Of a stretch of 64,000 nucleotides of DNA, positions 8,294-16,522 are shown piece by piece (the first letter of the stretch is position 1; every line of letters begins with the position of its first letter). Both the position numbers and the translations under genes were made by a program. Source of the DNA: DATFMP01 sp035266845 (GTDB lineage Bacteria > SAR324 > JACQKK01); contig DATFMP010000060.1 in assembly GCA_035266845.1 (NCBI GenBank), positions 62,001 to 126,000 of the forward strand, written 5' to 3'. The notes beneath the pieces are model-generated. The model had not been told where the DNA came from. It saw nothing but the letters and a program-made list of their open reading frames with translations, and did no database searches.

Positions 8294-8911
8294 TCAGTTG
8301 CTGGCGACGGGCTGCCTGGCCACGATCATTTCCGTGATTTGCTTGGCCTGGCTCGCAGGCAGGTTCTGCATCACCTGAGCTGCCTTGCGTTGATTCATGC
8401 CCATCACGATCTCCACGGCCACCTTAGGGTCCAACGTTGCCAGCTTCTCGGCGGCCTTCTGGGGATCCATGCCGTTGTACAGGTTCACCACCTTTTGCAG
8501 GTTTTCCGCATCCTGCGCTTTCTTCGCATCCATGCTGGCTTCAATCTTGGACTGAAGCCTCTTCAGCTCCGCTACCTGTTGCTGAATATTGTCGCGCAAT
8601 GCCCGCAGCTGCTCTTCGCGCTGATTCAACAGCGTGTCGCGCTCATCCAATTGGCGCTTGCGCTTCATCAGGCTCAGCAGAATCTGCCGCTCGGTGTCTG
8701 TGAGCGCCTCTTGCTTGGGCGCTTCCCGCACCGGTGGCGGGCCCTGCGCTTTCTTACCGGCGTCCAATTCCGGAAAGGTGCCCGGGCGCACCCGGTTCAC
8801 CAGGGATCGGATCTGGTCCATGCTATATCCATGCCGCGCGGGCGCCGCGACGAAGGTCACGGTCAGCGCGAGGGCCAGTCCGGCAACGATGGCTTTTTGC
8901 TTCAGCATCAT
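8294..8911 (-). CDS. motE: MotE-like flagellar/motility chaperone (MgtE-N-like domain)
   Basis: A 205-residue protein. One N-terminal membrane anchor (about residues 7-24) is followed by a periplasmic part with a predicted coiled coil at about residues 70-130, rich in Glu, Gln, Arg and Leu. The C-terminus holds an MgtE-N-like helical repeat (GMDPQKAAEKLATLDPK then MGMNQRKAAQVMQNLP). This architecture matches MotE, described as a chaperone for the stator protein MotC in rhizobia and found as a FliJ-adjacent gene in many flagellar operons. Its start overlaps the fliJ stop by four bases, which implies translational coupling. The motE name follows the family and does not prove a MotC partner here. 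Confidence 0.8.
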   Translation of the reverse strand: MMLKQKAIVAGLALALTVTFVAAPARHGYSMDQIRSLVNRVRPGTFPELDAGKKAQGPPPVREAPKQEALTDTERQILLSLMKRKRQLDERDTLLNQREEQLRALRDNIQQQVAELKRLQSKIEASMDAKKAQDAENLQKVVNLYNGMDPQKAAEKLATLDPKVAVEIVMGMNQRKAAQVMQNLPASQAKQITEMIVARQPVASN

Positions 8912-9387
8912 CCATCCGCTGAATGGTCGGTTGGCTCGCCCCTGCGCTCCGTTTGCCGCAGGAGGAAATAGTTCGAGGCCACCTCGTCCATGGCGACCCG
9001 TTCCCTGCGACCCATGGCGTCTTCATACCTTGCCCGGGCCTTGTCCCGCAGAATTTCCAGGCTGCGCTGGGCGCGCTTGGCTTCCACCAGCGCGCTGCGC
9101 TTGGCCTCCAACTCCTGCGCCTGCTCGCGCATCTGTTCCTGGATGCGCTCCATATCGCCCTTCACGCGGCGCTGGAAGTTGCCGAACAGCTCCAGCGGCA
9201 CCACGGTGGGGCTGGTACGTCTCAAATTGTCCACATAGCGCGCGGCCCGAGCCAGCTCGGCTTCGTGGCGCTCGATCTCGGCCTCCAGCAACTGATGCCG
9301 GGCCAGCACTTCAGCAAATTCCTTCTGCTTGAGGCGCGCCATCCGTTCGCGCACATCCAGCACCGATTGCAGGCGGAAGTGGAACAT
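8908..9387 (-). CDS. fliJ: Flagellar export protein FliJ
   Basis: FliJ is the soluble coiled-coil stalk of the flagellar export ATPase complex and a chaperone-escort protein. The 159-residue sequence is almost entirely helical and charged. It starts MFHFRLQSVLDVRE, the typical FliJ opening, and has no hydrophobic segment. It sits seven bases after recN and overlaps motE by four bases. The usual upstream neighbour, the ATPase gene fliI, is absent here and is replaced by recN. Confidence 0.9.
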   Translation of the reverse strand: MFHFRLQSVLDVRERMARLKQKEFAEVLARHQLLEAEIERHEAELARAARYVDNLRRTSPTVVPLELFGNFQRRVKGDMERIQEQMREQAQELEAKRSALVEAKRAQRSLEILRDKARARYEDAMGRRERVAMDEVASNYFLLRQTERRGEPTDHSADG

Positions 9388-9394
9388 GGCGCCC

Positions 9395-11095
9395 TCAGCT
9401 CCCCACGCCGGCTTGGCGGCCGCGGGTAACCATCTCCTCCGCGGAGGCCAGCGATCGGCTGGTCACCTCGATGCCACTCAGCAGCCGTGCCACTTCCTGT
9501 ACCTGCTCGCGTTCGTCCAGCGGCTCGGCGCGGGTAAAAGTCTGCCCGGCTTCCGCGTGCTTGCTCACCCGCACGTGCCGATTGCCCAGCGCCGCGATTT
9601 GCGGCAGGTGCGTCACGCAGAGCACCTGGTGCGTGGCCCCGAGGGCGCGCAGCTTGCGCCCCACGATTTCCGCGACGCGGCCGCTCACGCCCGCATCCAC
9701 CTCGTCGAAGATCAGCGTCCCGGTGGGGTCTGCCTGGGTCAGCACGGTCTTCAGCGCCAGCATGGTGCGGCTCAGCTCACCGCCCGAAGCGATGCGCGAG
9801 AGCGGCCGCACGGCTTGGCCCGCGTTGGTGCTGAGCAGGAATTCCACGCTGTCCATGCCGGTCTGTGAGTAGGTCGGCGCTCCGTTCCCCGCGGGCGGCA
9901 GCGGTGCGATGCGCGTCTCGAACACGGCGCGTTCCATCCCCAGCTCCCGCAGTTGGGTCGTGATGGCCTCGTCCAGCCGGGCCGCCGCCTCCTTGCGGTA
10001 GGCGGTCAGTTTGGTGGACAAACTATGCAATTTCCCCGCCATCTCCTGCACCTCAGCGTCCAGCCTGGAGAGGCTTTCCTCGGCGGTATCCAGGCCGGCC
10101 AGCTCCGTCTCCGCCTCGGTGAGAAAGCGCAGGGCGGAGGCGAGGTCTCCCCCGTACCGCCGGCCCAGCTTTTCCAGCTCGGCCAGCCGTGCGTTGACGA
10201 TCTCCAGGCGCTGCGGGTCAGCGTCCAGTCCAGCGCCATAGGCGCGCAGGCCCTGGTACAGCTCGTCGAGCTGGATCAGCAGGGGGCCCACCTGTTCCGC
10301 CTGGGGCCGCAGCCGGGCATCGATGGAGGCGGCCTGCTGCACCTGCTGGGCAACTTCGCCCAGGCGCGCGGAGATGGGCAGCTCGCCATCGGAGAGGGCG
10401 TCGCAGGCTGCGCCCATCAGCGCCGCGAGTTGGTCGGCATGGGTCAGCCGCGCATGCTCCTCGCGCAGCGTGGTTTCCTCGTCCGCGGCAGGATTTGCCG
10501 CCCGCAGCTCCTCCACGGCCAGCGCCAGCTCATCGCGCCGGTGCTCGCGCTCGCCGGCCTGCTCGCGCAGGGACTTGCGCTCACGCAGCAGCCGCAGGTA
10601 GGCTCCGTGGGCCTCGGCCGTCTGGGCCCGCAAGGCCAGCAGGCCGCCGTAGGCATCCAGGAAGTCGATGTGCGTGGCGTCATCCAGCAGCATCTGGTTG
10701 TCGTGCTGGCCGTGGATATTCACCAGATAGCGCCCCAACTCTTCCAGCCGGGCCTGGGTGATGGCACAGTCGTTGGCCAGCGCGCGGCTGCGGCCACTTT
10801 CCTGCAGCAGGCGGCGCACCGTCAGCTCGCCGGAGCAGGGGATGCCCAGTTCTTCCAGCCGCGCGGTCACATCCGGCTGGGCGGATACGTCGAAGACGGC
10901 TTCCACCAGGGTCTGCCGGGCGCCCGTGCGCACCTGGTCGGCCGCCGCGCGGCCTCCCAGCGCAAAGCGCAGCGCATCGATGAGGATGGACTTGCCAGCG
11001 CCCGTCTCGCCGGTCAGCACGGTGAAGCCGGACTCGAAGTCGATGGCCAGGGAGGCGATGGTGGCGAGATTGGAGATGACCAAGCGGGTCAACAC
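9395..11095 (-). CDS. recN: DNA repair protein RecN
   Basis: RecN is an SMC-like ATPase that acts early in double-strand-break repair. The 566 residues show the full family layout. Walker A GETGAGKS is at residues 29-36, the long central coiled coil has an NIHGQHDNQMLL segment near residue 150, and the C-terminal ATPase half has Walker B TLIFDEVDAG at 460-469, followed by CVTHLPQIAA. The start codon is GTG at 11095, chosen because GGAGG lies seven bases upstream. No SOS (LexA) box of the CTGT-N8-ACAG type is visible in the 349 bases before it. It appears to be the first gene of the fliJ-motE-fliK-flgD-flgE transcript, an uncommon arrangement. Confidence 0.93.
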   Translation of the reverse strand: MLTRLVISNLATIASLAIDFESGFTVLTGETGAGKSILIDALRFALGGRAAADQVRTGARQTLVEAVFDVSAQPDVTARLEELGIPCSGELTVRRLLQESGRSRALANDCAITQARLEELGRYLVNIHGQHDNQMLLDDATHIDFLDAYGGLLALRAQTAEAHGAYLRLLRERKSLREQAGEREHRRDELALAVEELRAANPAADEETTLREEHARLTHADQLAALMGAACDALSDGELPISARLGEVAQQVQQAASIDARLRPQAEQVGPLLIQLDELYQGLRAYGAGLDADPQRLEIVNARLAELEKLGRRYGGDLASALRFLTEAETELAGLDTAEESLSRLDAEVQEMAGKLHSLSTKLTAYRKEAAARLDEAITTQLRELGMERAVFETRIAPLPPAGNGAPTYSQTGMDSVEFLLSTNAGQAVRPLSRIASGGELSRTMLALKTVLTQADPTGTLIFDEVDAGVSGRVAEIVGRKLRALGATHQVLCVTHLPQIAALGNRHVRVSKHAEAGQTFTRAEPLDEREQVQEVARLLSGIEVTSRSLASAEEMVTRGRQAGVGS

Positions 11096-11444
11096 GGGAG
11101 GGCCTCCATCATCCGATGATGTCTCACCCGTCCGGACGGTACCTGTGGCGCCGCGGGCGCGGGGCGCTCCCGGCGGCTCGGGGCGTCGGCAACCGATGCG
11201 GCATCGGGTCTGGAGCGGCCCGCTCCTTCCGGCCGCGCGGCTCTCCGCTCACCCACGCAAGCTCCATGCGCCCATAGCGCTAGGAGGGTATCATAGCCCC
11301 GCGGGGGAAGAAACTGAGGTGGTCGGCCACGCGCAACGCAACCTCTGGTCCCTTCCTGCCGTTTATCCGATATGGGGCGCCATTCGCGAAAGCTGCCGTA
11401 AAGTGCGACACTGACGCAGCGGCCATCGAGGTGGACAACCGAGC
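11096..11444. other. Divergent intergenic region recN / response regulator
   Basis: These 349 bases separate two divergently transcribed genes, so both promoters should lie here. I see an inverted repeat CATCAT-CCG-ATGATG at 11107-11121, just before the recN ribosome-binding site. There is a good -10-like TATGAT on the minus strand at 11290-11295, without a convincing -35. No open reading frame with family similarity is visible. Confidence 0.5.
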
Positions 11445-12377
11445 ATGAGCAAGATTTCCGTACTGTTCGTGGACGACGAGGAGGATATCCGGCTCAGTTT
11501 CCGGGATCGCTTCGAGGACCAGTTCGACATCGCGCTGGCCTCGAACGGCAAGGAAGCGCTGGAGCACCTGCAAGGCGATAGCACGGCCTCTGTCGTGGTT
11601 ACGGACCTGCGCATGCCGGCCATGGGCGGCCTGGAGATGATCCAGCACGCCAAGGAGCTGGACCCCGACCTGGGCTTCATCGTGGTCAGCGGCCATGGCG
11701 ACACCGACGACGTGATCACCGCGCTGCGGCTGGGCGCGCGCAACTTCCTGCGCAAGCCGTACTCGTTCGCCGAGCTGGAAGAGGCGATCGTGCTGGAGGC
11801 GAGGCGTTACCGCCTCATCGTAGAGGAGCGGGCGCGCCGCAAGGTGGAGAGCGCTACCGAGCGCTTCCTGCTGGGCGTGGAGGGCATGACCTTCCTGCTG
11901 CCCAATTCGCTGGACTGGGTCAATCCGCTCACCTTCCGCCTTGTGGGCATCATGGAGGCCGTGGGCATCTGCGACGAGCACAACCGCTCCAACATCGCGC
12001 TGGGCCTGATGGAGATCATCACCAACGCCATCGAGCATGGGAATCTGGCCATTGACGGGCCGGAGAAGCGCGATCTTCAGGGCGTGAGCGAGCAAACCTA
12101 CGCCAAGGAGTTGGCCCGTCGCCGCAGTTCCGAACCCTACCGCTCGCGCAAGGTTCGGGTGGTCGCCACGGTCAATGAGCACCTGGCCAAAATTACCGTG
12201 GAAGACGACGGCGAAGGGTTCGACTACCACAACCTGCCCGACCCCACGGACCCGGAGAACCTGTTCCTCGCCAGCGGACGCGGCATCCTGCTCGCCCGCG
12301 CGTTCATCGACGAAGTGCACTTCCACGGCCGGGGCAACGCCTGCACGCTCGTGCAGTACCGGCACCAGCCCGAGTAG
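11445..12377 (+). CDS. Response regulator with RsbW-like HATPase output domain
   Basis: A two-domain cytoplasmic signalling protein of 310 residues. Residues 1-120 form a receiver: the acidic pair D10/D11, phospho-acceptor D54 in VVTDLRMP, and the RKPYS lysine near residue 106. Residues 165-305 are a GHKL ATPase of the anti-sigma/serine-kinase (HATPase_c_2) type, with the N-box EIITNAIEHG near 190 and the G-box DDGEGFD near 250. Such outputs normally bind a sigma factor or phosphorylate an anti-anti-sigma STAS protein. No sigma factor, STAS protein or sensor kinase is adjacent, so the partner is unknown. A receiver joined directly to an RsbW-type domain suggests phosphorylation-controlled partner switching, which is an inference. 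Confidence 0.85.
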   Translation: MSKISVLFVDDEEDIRLSFRDRFEDQFDIALASNGKEALEHLQGDSTASVVVTDLRMPAMGGLEMIQHAKELDPDLGFIVVSGHGDTDDVITALRLGARNFLRKPYSFAELEEAIVLEARRYRLIVEERARRKVESATERFLLGVEGMTFLLPNSLDWVNPLTFRLVGIMEAVGICDEHNRSNIALGLMEIITNAIEHGNLAIDGPEKRDLQGVSEQTYAKELARRRSSEPYRSRKVRVVATVNEHLAKITVEDDGEGFDYHNLPDPTDPENLFLASGRGILLARAFIDEVHFHGRGNACTLVQYRHQPE

Positions 12378-12517
12378 TCCCCGGTAGTCTCCCCGTCGCC
12401 GGATTTATCCCAGACCGCGCGCCGATCCCGCATGGCCGCCGCCGCTGGCCAAGCTGGCGGCCCGCACGGCTGCGACCGGCGCCTGGTCGCGCTGCTTGAC
12501 CCCGCACATTGCCAAAG

Positions 12518-12549
12518 CCCCCCCGATTGCTTATGAGGGGATTGGGGGG
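12518..12549. terminator. Imperfect C/G-tract hairpin upstream of the flavoprotein gene
   Basis: A run of seven C (12518-12524) and a run of six G (12544-12549) can pair, extended inward by GATT with ATT through wobble pairs, around a loop of about 12 bases. It lies 140 bases after the response-regulator stop and 68 before the next start. It could end the first transcript. There is no T run, so confidence is low. Confidence 0.3.
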
Positions 12550-12617
12550 ATGCCCGCGCGGCCTCCATTCGGGCGCGCCGCGAGAGAGACCAACCGCTGC
12601 AACGACGAGGTACCGCC

Positions 12618-14009
12618 TTGGCCGATATCGGAACCAATGACCATCCCCTGCGCGTGGCCGTCTTCGGTGCCGGCCCCTCGGGCTTCTATGCCTGCGAGGA
12701 GCTGCTGCGCCAGGACGCCGTCCATGCCACCGTGGACCTCTTCGACCGGCTGCCCACGCCCTACGGGCTGGTGCGGGGCGGTGTGGCGCCCGACCACCAG
12801 AAGATCAAGTCGGTGATCCGGCTTTACGAGCGCACGGCCGGGCGCCCGGGCTTCCGATACTTCGGCAACGTGACCTACGGCAGCGACCTGAGCCTGGAGG
12901 AGGTGCTGGCGCACTATCACATGGTGCTCTTCAGCACGGGGGCGGAGACGGACCGCCGCATGGGTATCCCCGGTGAGGACTTGCCGGGTAGCTTTCCGGC
13001 CACGGTGTTCGTGGGTTGGTACAACGGGCATCCGGACTACCGACACTACGAGTTCGACCTGAGCGGCGACAGCGTGGCCGTGATCGGCAACGGCAACGTG
13101 GCCATGGACGTCGCGCGCATCCTGGCCCGGCCCATCTCCGAACTGGCCAAGACGGACATCGCCCAGCACGCGCTGGACGCGCTCAGCCGCAGCAACATCA
13201 AGACGATCTACCTGCTGGGGCGCCGCGGCCCAGCCCAGGCGGCCTTCACCAACCCGGAGATCCGCGAGCTGACGCAGATCGAGGGCTGCGACCTGGTGGT
13301 AAAGCCGGACGAGTTGGAACTGGACGAGTTGAACCGCGAGTGGCTGGCCAGCGTGAAGGAGCCCACCAACCAGCGCAATCTGGATATCCTGAACACGCAA
13401 ATCCCCAAGGGCGAGGGCACGCAGCCGCGCAAGATCCGCGCGCGCTTCTTCGTGTCGCCCGTCGAGGTGCTGGGCAGTGGCCATGTGGAAGGGCTGCGGC
13501 TGGAGCGCAACGTGCTGGTGAAGGACGATCGCGGCAATCTGCGCGCCAAGGGCACTGGCGAGACGGAGGAGATCCGCGTGCAGACTGTGTTCCGCTCCAT
13601 CGGCTACAAGGGCGTGGCCCTGCCCGAACTGCCCTTCGACGAACGCAGCGGCACCATCCCCAACGACGACGGGCGGGTGCTGGATGGGCCCCAGGGCAGC
13701 GTGCAGCCCCGGCTGTACGTGGCCGGGTGGATCAAGCGCGGACCCTCGGGCGTAATCGGCACCAACAAGCCGGACGCGATCAGCACCGTGCGCTGCATGC
13801 TGGACGATGCGGCCGGGCTGGCGGTACCCGCCGATGTGCAGACCGACCCTGACGCCGTGCCGGCCTTGCTGCAGCGCAAGGGCGTGCGCTTCGTCAGCTT
13901 TGCCGACTGGAAGCGGTTGGACGAGCTGGAAGTGAAGCGGGGCGAATCCATCGGCAAGCCCCGTGAAAAGTTCGCCTCCGTGGACGAGATGCTGGCCGCC
14001 CTGGCCTGA
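12618..14009 (+). CDS. FAD-dependent ferredoxin--NADP reductase (adrenodoxin reductase / FprA-like)
   Basis: A 463-residue two-nucleotide-binding flavoprotein. The FAD dinucleotide motif GAGPSG is at residues 17-22. The segment LPTPYGLVRGGVAPDHQKIK is the hallmark of adrenodoxin reductase-like enzymes. The NADP motif GNGNVAMD lies near residue 155, and the C-terminal VAGWIKRGPSGVIGTNKPDA closes the FAD site. The family moves electrons between NADPH and a [2Fe-2S] or 7Fe ferredoxin in the cytoplasm; the ferredoxin partner is not in the window. Translation starts at TTG, with GAGG seven bases upstream, and there is no better ATG. It is followed by a possible terminator and then a PilZ-like gene. 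Confidence 0.9.
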   Translation: MADIGTNDHPLRVAVFGAGPSGFYACEELLRQDAVHATVDLFDRLPTPYGLVRGGVAPDHQKIKSVIRLYERTAGRPGFRYFGNVTYGSDLSLEEVLAHYHMVLFSTGAETDRRMGIPGEDLPGSFPATVFVGWYNGHPDYRHYEFDLSGDSVAVIGNGNVAMDVARILARPISELAKTDIAQHALDALSRSNIKTIYLLGRRGPAQAAFTNPEIRELTQIEGCDLVVKPDELELDELNREWLASVKEPTNQRNLDILNTQIPKGEGTQPRKIRARFFVSPVEVLGSGHVEGLRLERNVLVKDDRGNLRAKGTGETEEIRVQTVFRSIGYKGVALPELPFDERSGTIPNDDGRVLDGPQGSVQPRLYVAGWIKRGPSGVIGTNKPDAISTVRCMLDDAAGLAVPADVQTDPDAVPALLQRKGVRFVSFADWKRLDELEVKRGESIGKPREKFASVDEMLAALA

Positions 14010-14014
14010 TCGTC

Positions 14015-14041
14015 CGACCCGTCTCACGGCCCGCCGGGTCG
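14015..14041 (+). terminator. Hairpin after the ferredoxin reductase gene
   Basis: A seven-base perfect stem, CGACCCG (14015-14021) with CGGGTCG (14035-14041), encloses a 13-base loop and starts six bases after the stop codon. There is no T run after it, so it may be only a weak or Rho-assisted stop. Confidence 0.35.
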
Positions 14042-14244
14042 CGCGCTCGAAGGGGGGCACTTCCCTGGAGTTCCCGCGAGGCACTGGCGCTGCCGACCTC
14101 TCATCGCTGTTGCAGGCTTCCTGTCCGCCAAGCCCCGCGGTCCGTGGCGGGGTGTGGGCCACTCCTTGCATTTCCTGCTGGTGAACGCGGGACCAACGCC
14201 CCGCGCGCTGTGCACCCATTCACCGGCAACAGGGAGTCGCTGAC

Positions 14245-14613
14245 ATGACCGCTGGAGCGAAGCGCGCCACCATACCGGACACGGATCGTCTGACCTTCGA
14301 CCAGGAAGTGGAAGCCCCGCGCCCCTATGCGTTCACCGTGGGCGTGCGCGCCCGCCTGGGTGAGAACCTGGAGGGCCTGGAGGCCCACGGCGACGGCATC
14401 AGCTTCCGCTCGCCCGAGCCCCTCGAAGGTGGTCTAAAGCTCGAATTGGTGATCTGCCACGCGATCCTCGTGGAAGCCACGGTGGTGGGTTGCGCCCTGA
14501 TGCCCGGCGAGGTGAATGGCTACTGGGTGCGCGCCCGCTTCAACCAGAACTCGCCCGCCCTGAACGCGCTGATCTGCGAAGAGTTGACCCGGATCATCGA
14601 GATGGCGGACTGA
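14245..14613 (+). CDS. Small PilZ-like protein
   Basis: A soluble protein of 122 residues. From about residue 50 on, a beta-rich stretch (GDGISFRSPEPLEGGLKLEL, then a VEATVV strand and YWVRARF) resembles the PilZ beta barrel, followed by a C-terminal helix with ICEELTRIIEMAD. The N-terminal RxxxR and D/NxSxxG motifs that bind c-di-GMP in canonical PilZ domains are not clear. RARLGENLEG and AHGDGISF occupy that place, so it may be a non-binding or divergent PilZ. The start at 14245 begins MTAGAKRATIP. The only related signal in the window is the MshEN cyclase at 27.5-29.4 kb. The functional assignment is tentative. Confidence 0.5.
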   Translation: MTAGAKRATIPDTDRLTFDQEVEAPRPYAFTVGVRARLGENLEGLEAHGDGISFRSPEPLEGGLKLELVICHAILVEATVVGCALMPGEVNGYWVRARFNQNSPALNALICEELTRIIEMAD

Positions 14614-14703
14614 TCGTCCGCGCCTCCCTGCCAGCCCGCCCGCTGCCTTCAGCCGGTCATCCGTACCGTTGACAGGATGCGGGCACCGTGGTCGGGGTGA
14701 AGC

Positions 14704-16185
14704 ATGCTTGAGCGCTGCTACGCCCTCTCCCCCCGCAGCCGCCTGGATTCCACCGGCGGTACCTACCGGCTGCGCTGCGAACACCCCCTGCAAACCATCA
14801 CACTGAACGAAAGCGCGTGGCGCCTGCTGGCCGCGCTGCAGCCCGGTGTGCCTCTGGACACCCTGGCAGCCGGCGCTGGCGCCGACGTGGTGGCGTTCCT
14901 GGATGGGCTGGTGCTGCGGGGGGCCCTGCAGGCCGAGTATCGGCTGTTGCCTGCGCACGATCCGGCGCCGGTGGACGTGGTGGTTCCGGCATTCGGCGAT
15001 CCGGCGCCGCTGCGGCGCTGCCTGGAGGCGCTGGCGGCGCAGCATTACCCGGCCGGCCACGTGCGCGTGACGGTCGTGGACGATGCCTCGCCCCAGGCGC
15101 TGCAAGCCGCCGTGGGCGCGTTGCCGGAGGGACTGATGCTGCGCTGGCTCCGGCTGCCACACAACGTCGGCCCGGCCTCGGCCCGCAACGCGGGCGTTCT
15201 GACGCCCTGGCCGGAGGAAGCCTCGACGCCGGGTTCGCCCACCTCGCGAAGCTGGCTGGCGTTCGTGGACGCGGACTGCGTGCCGGTACAGGACTGGTTG
15301 GCGGGGCTGGCCGCGCTGCTGGAGGATCCTCTCGTGGCGGCCGCCGGTGGCGCCGTGCGTGGGCTCACCCGCCAGGGGCTGCTGGGGCGCTACGAGGATG
15401 CCTGCTCCTCGCTGTACCTGGGCGAGCGTCCCGGGCCGGTGGCGCTGCCGGATGGCGCACTGGCCTATCTGCCCTCCTGCAACCTCGCCGTGCGAAGAGA
15501 CGCCTTCCAGCAAGTGGGGGGCTTCCGCGAGGGCTGGCGCTTCGGGGAGGATGTGGATTTGTGTTGGCGACTGTATGCGGCGGGTCACAGCCTTTTCTAT
15601 CACCCGGCCCCGGCCGTGGCGCACGAACATCGCACCCGCTGGGGCGCCTTCCTGCAGCGGCGCCGGATGTATGGTCGCTCGGAGGCCGCCCTGCGCCGGG
15701 CGCACCCGGGTCGCTTCGGGTCGCTGCTGCAGCCTGGGCCGATGGTCGCGCTGGCGGCGGCGGTCCTGGCGCTGTGGAGCCGCCGGCCGGCGGCCTGGGG
15801 CTTGGTTGCCGCAGCCCTGCTGGGGTTGGCGGGGCTACCGCTGCTGCGCCGTCTGCGTGCCGGCGCCGACGAGGCAGCCTGGCCGTTGCGCATGCTGATT
15901 GGTGCGGGCGTGCGGCGTGGGGCCGCACAACTCGTGCAACAGGCGCGGCGCCTCAACCGGCAACTGCTTGTGGCCTGGCTGCCCGTGCTGGCGCTGGTAC
16001 CGGCTCTGTTGCCGCTGGGTGCGGTCGTTTTCGCCCTGGGCGCGCTGGGTGAATGGCTGGCGCGGCGGCCTGCGCTGGGCCCCGGGAGCTACCTGGCGGG
16101 GTATGCGGGCGAGTGTTTGGCCTATAGCCTGGGCCGCGTCGAGGGTTTGGTCCTGCAAACCTGGCACCGGATGAGGGGCCGATAA
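14704..16185 (+). CDS. Membrane family 2 glycosyltransferase, MftF (mycofactocin glycosyltransferase)-like
   Basis: This 493-residue protein has three parts. Residues 1-85 look like a PqqD-type peptide-recognition fold (LNESAWRLLAALQPG, then VVAFLDGLVLRGAL). Residues 90-330 are a GT-A family 2 transferase: VDVVVPAFGDPAPLRRCLEAL, the VVDDAS strand, the metal-binding DADC at 189-192 and the acceptor/catalytic EDVDLCW at 282-288. After that come hydrophobic segments at about 340-385 and 420-455. A PqqD-like head on a GT2 with a membrane tail is the known layout of MftF, which builds the oligoglucose chain of mycofactocin. No mftA, mftB, mftC or mftD is in the window, so the substrate here is unproven. 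It lies 90 bases after the PilZ-like gene. Confidence 0.75.
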   Translation: MLERCYALSPRSRLDSTGGTYRLRCEHPLQTITLNESAWRLLAALQPGVPLDTLAAGAGADVVAFLDGLVLRGALQAEYRLLPAHDPAPVDVVVPAFGDPAPLRRCLEALAAQHYPAGHVRVTVVDDASPQALQAAVGALPEGLMLRWLRLPHNVGPASARNAGVLTPWPEEASTPGSPTSRSWLAFVDADCVPVQDWLAGLAALLEDPLVAAAGGAVRGLTRQGLLGRYEDACSSLYLGERPGPVALPDGALAYLPSCNLAVRRDAFQQVGGFREGWRFGEDVDLCWRLYAAGHSLFYHPAPAVAHEHRTRWGAFLQRRRMYGRSEAALRRAHPGRFGSLLQPGPMVALAAAVLALWSRRPAAWGLVAAALLGLAGLPLLRRLRAGADEAAWPLRMLIGAGVRRGAAQLVQQARRLNRQLLVAWLPVLALVPALLPLGAVVFALGALGEWLARRPALGPGSYLAGYAGECLAYSLGRVEGLVLQTWHRMRGR

Positions 16186-16196
16186 TGTCCCCTCCT

Positions 16197-16233
16197 GGGG
16201 CTTGCCAGCGGCCGAAGGGGGCTGGCTTGCCCC
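16197..16233 (+). terminator. Two-tier hairpin after the glycosyltransferase
   Basis: GGGGC-TT-GCCAGC (16197-16209) pairs with GCTGGC-TT-GCCCC (16221-16233), giving a 5-bp and a 6-bp stem separated by a symmetric TT/TT internal loop, with an 11-base terminal loop. It begins 11 bases after the stop. No T run follows. It probably ends or protects the glycosyltransferase message ahead of the act operon. Confidence 0.5.
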
Positions 16234-16522
16234 GTCCCTGTTGCATTTGCCAGGACAGCATGTTAATTGCCCAAGGATCAAATTAAACAACCGCCTGGAC
16301 TGGACGAACACAGGCTCCACGGAGCCCCCCCACCTAACCTCCCAGAACGACGCCAAGTGTCCGCCCGGTTTTTCCGATCGCAGTACTGGTTGATCGTTAG
16401 AGACTGACCCCCACGATGGCTATGGCCCTCGCCTCGCTGTGCCCCGACTGCACCCGGAAACCGTCCCACCGGTGGGCGGATTACCCAAACCCCAGCACCT
16501 ACCCATCGCATCGGGAGATTCG
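16234..16522 (+). other. Leader region of the act operon
   Basis: About 290 non-coding bases precede actA, and with the hairpin before it the gene-free stretch is 337 bases. The segment 16241-16292 is strikingly AT-rich for this DNA (TTGCATTTGC, GTTAATTGCC, CAAATTAAAC), as expected for a promoter, but no -35/-10 pair with proper spacing can be named confidently. A short GGCTC-CACG-GAGCC repeat lies at 16313-16325. The ribosome-binding site GGGAGA sits just before the actA ATG at 16523. Confidence 0.45.
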
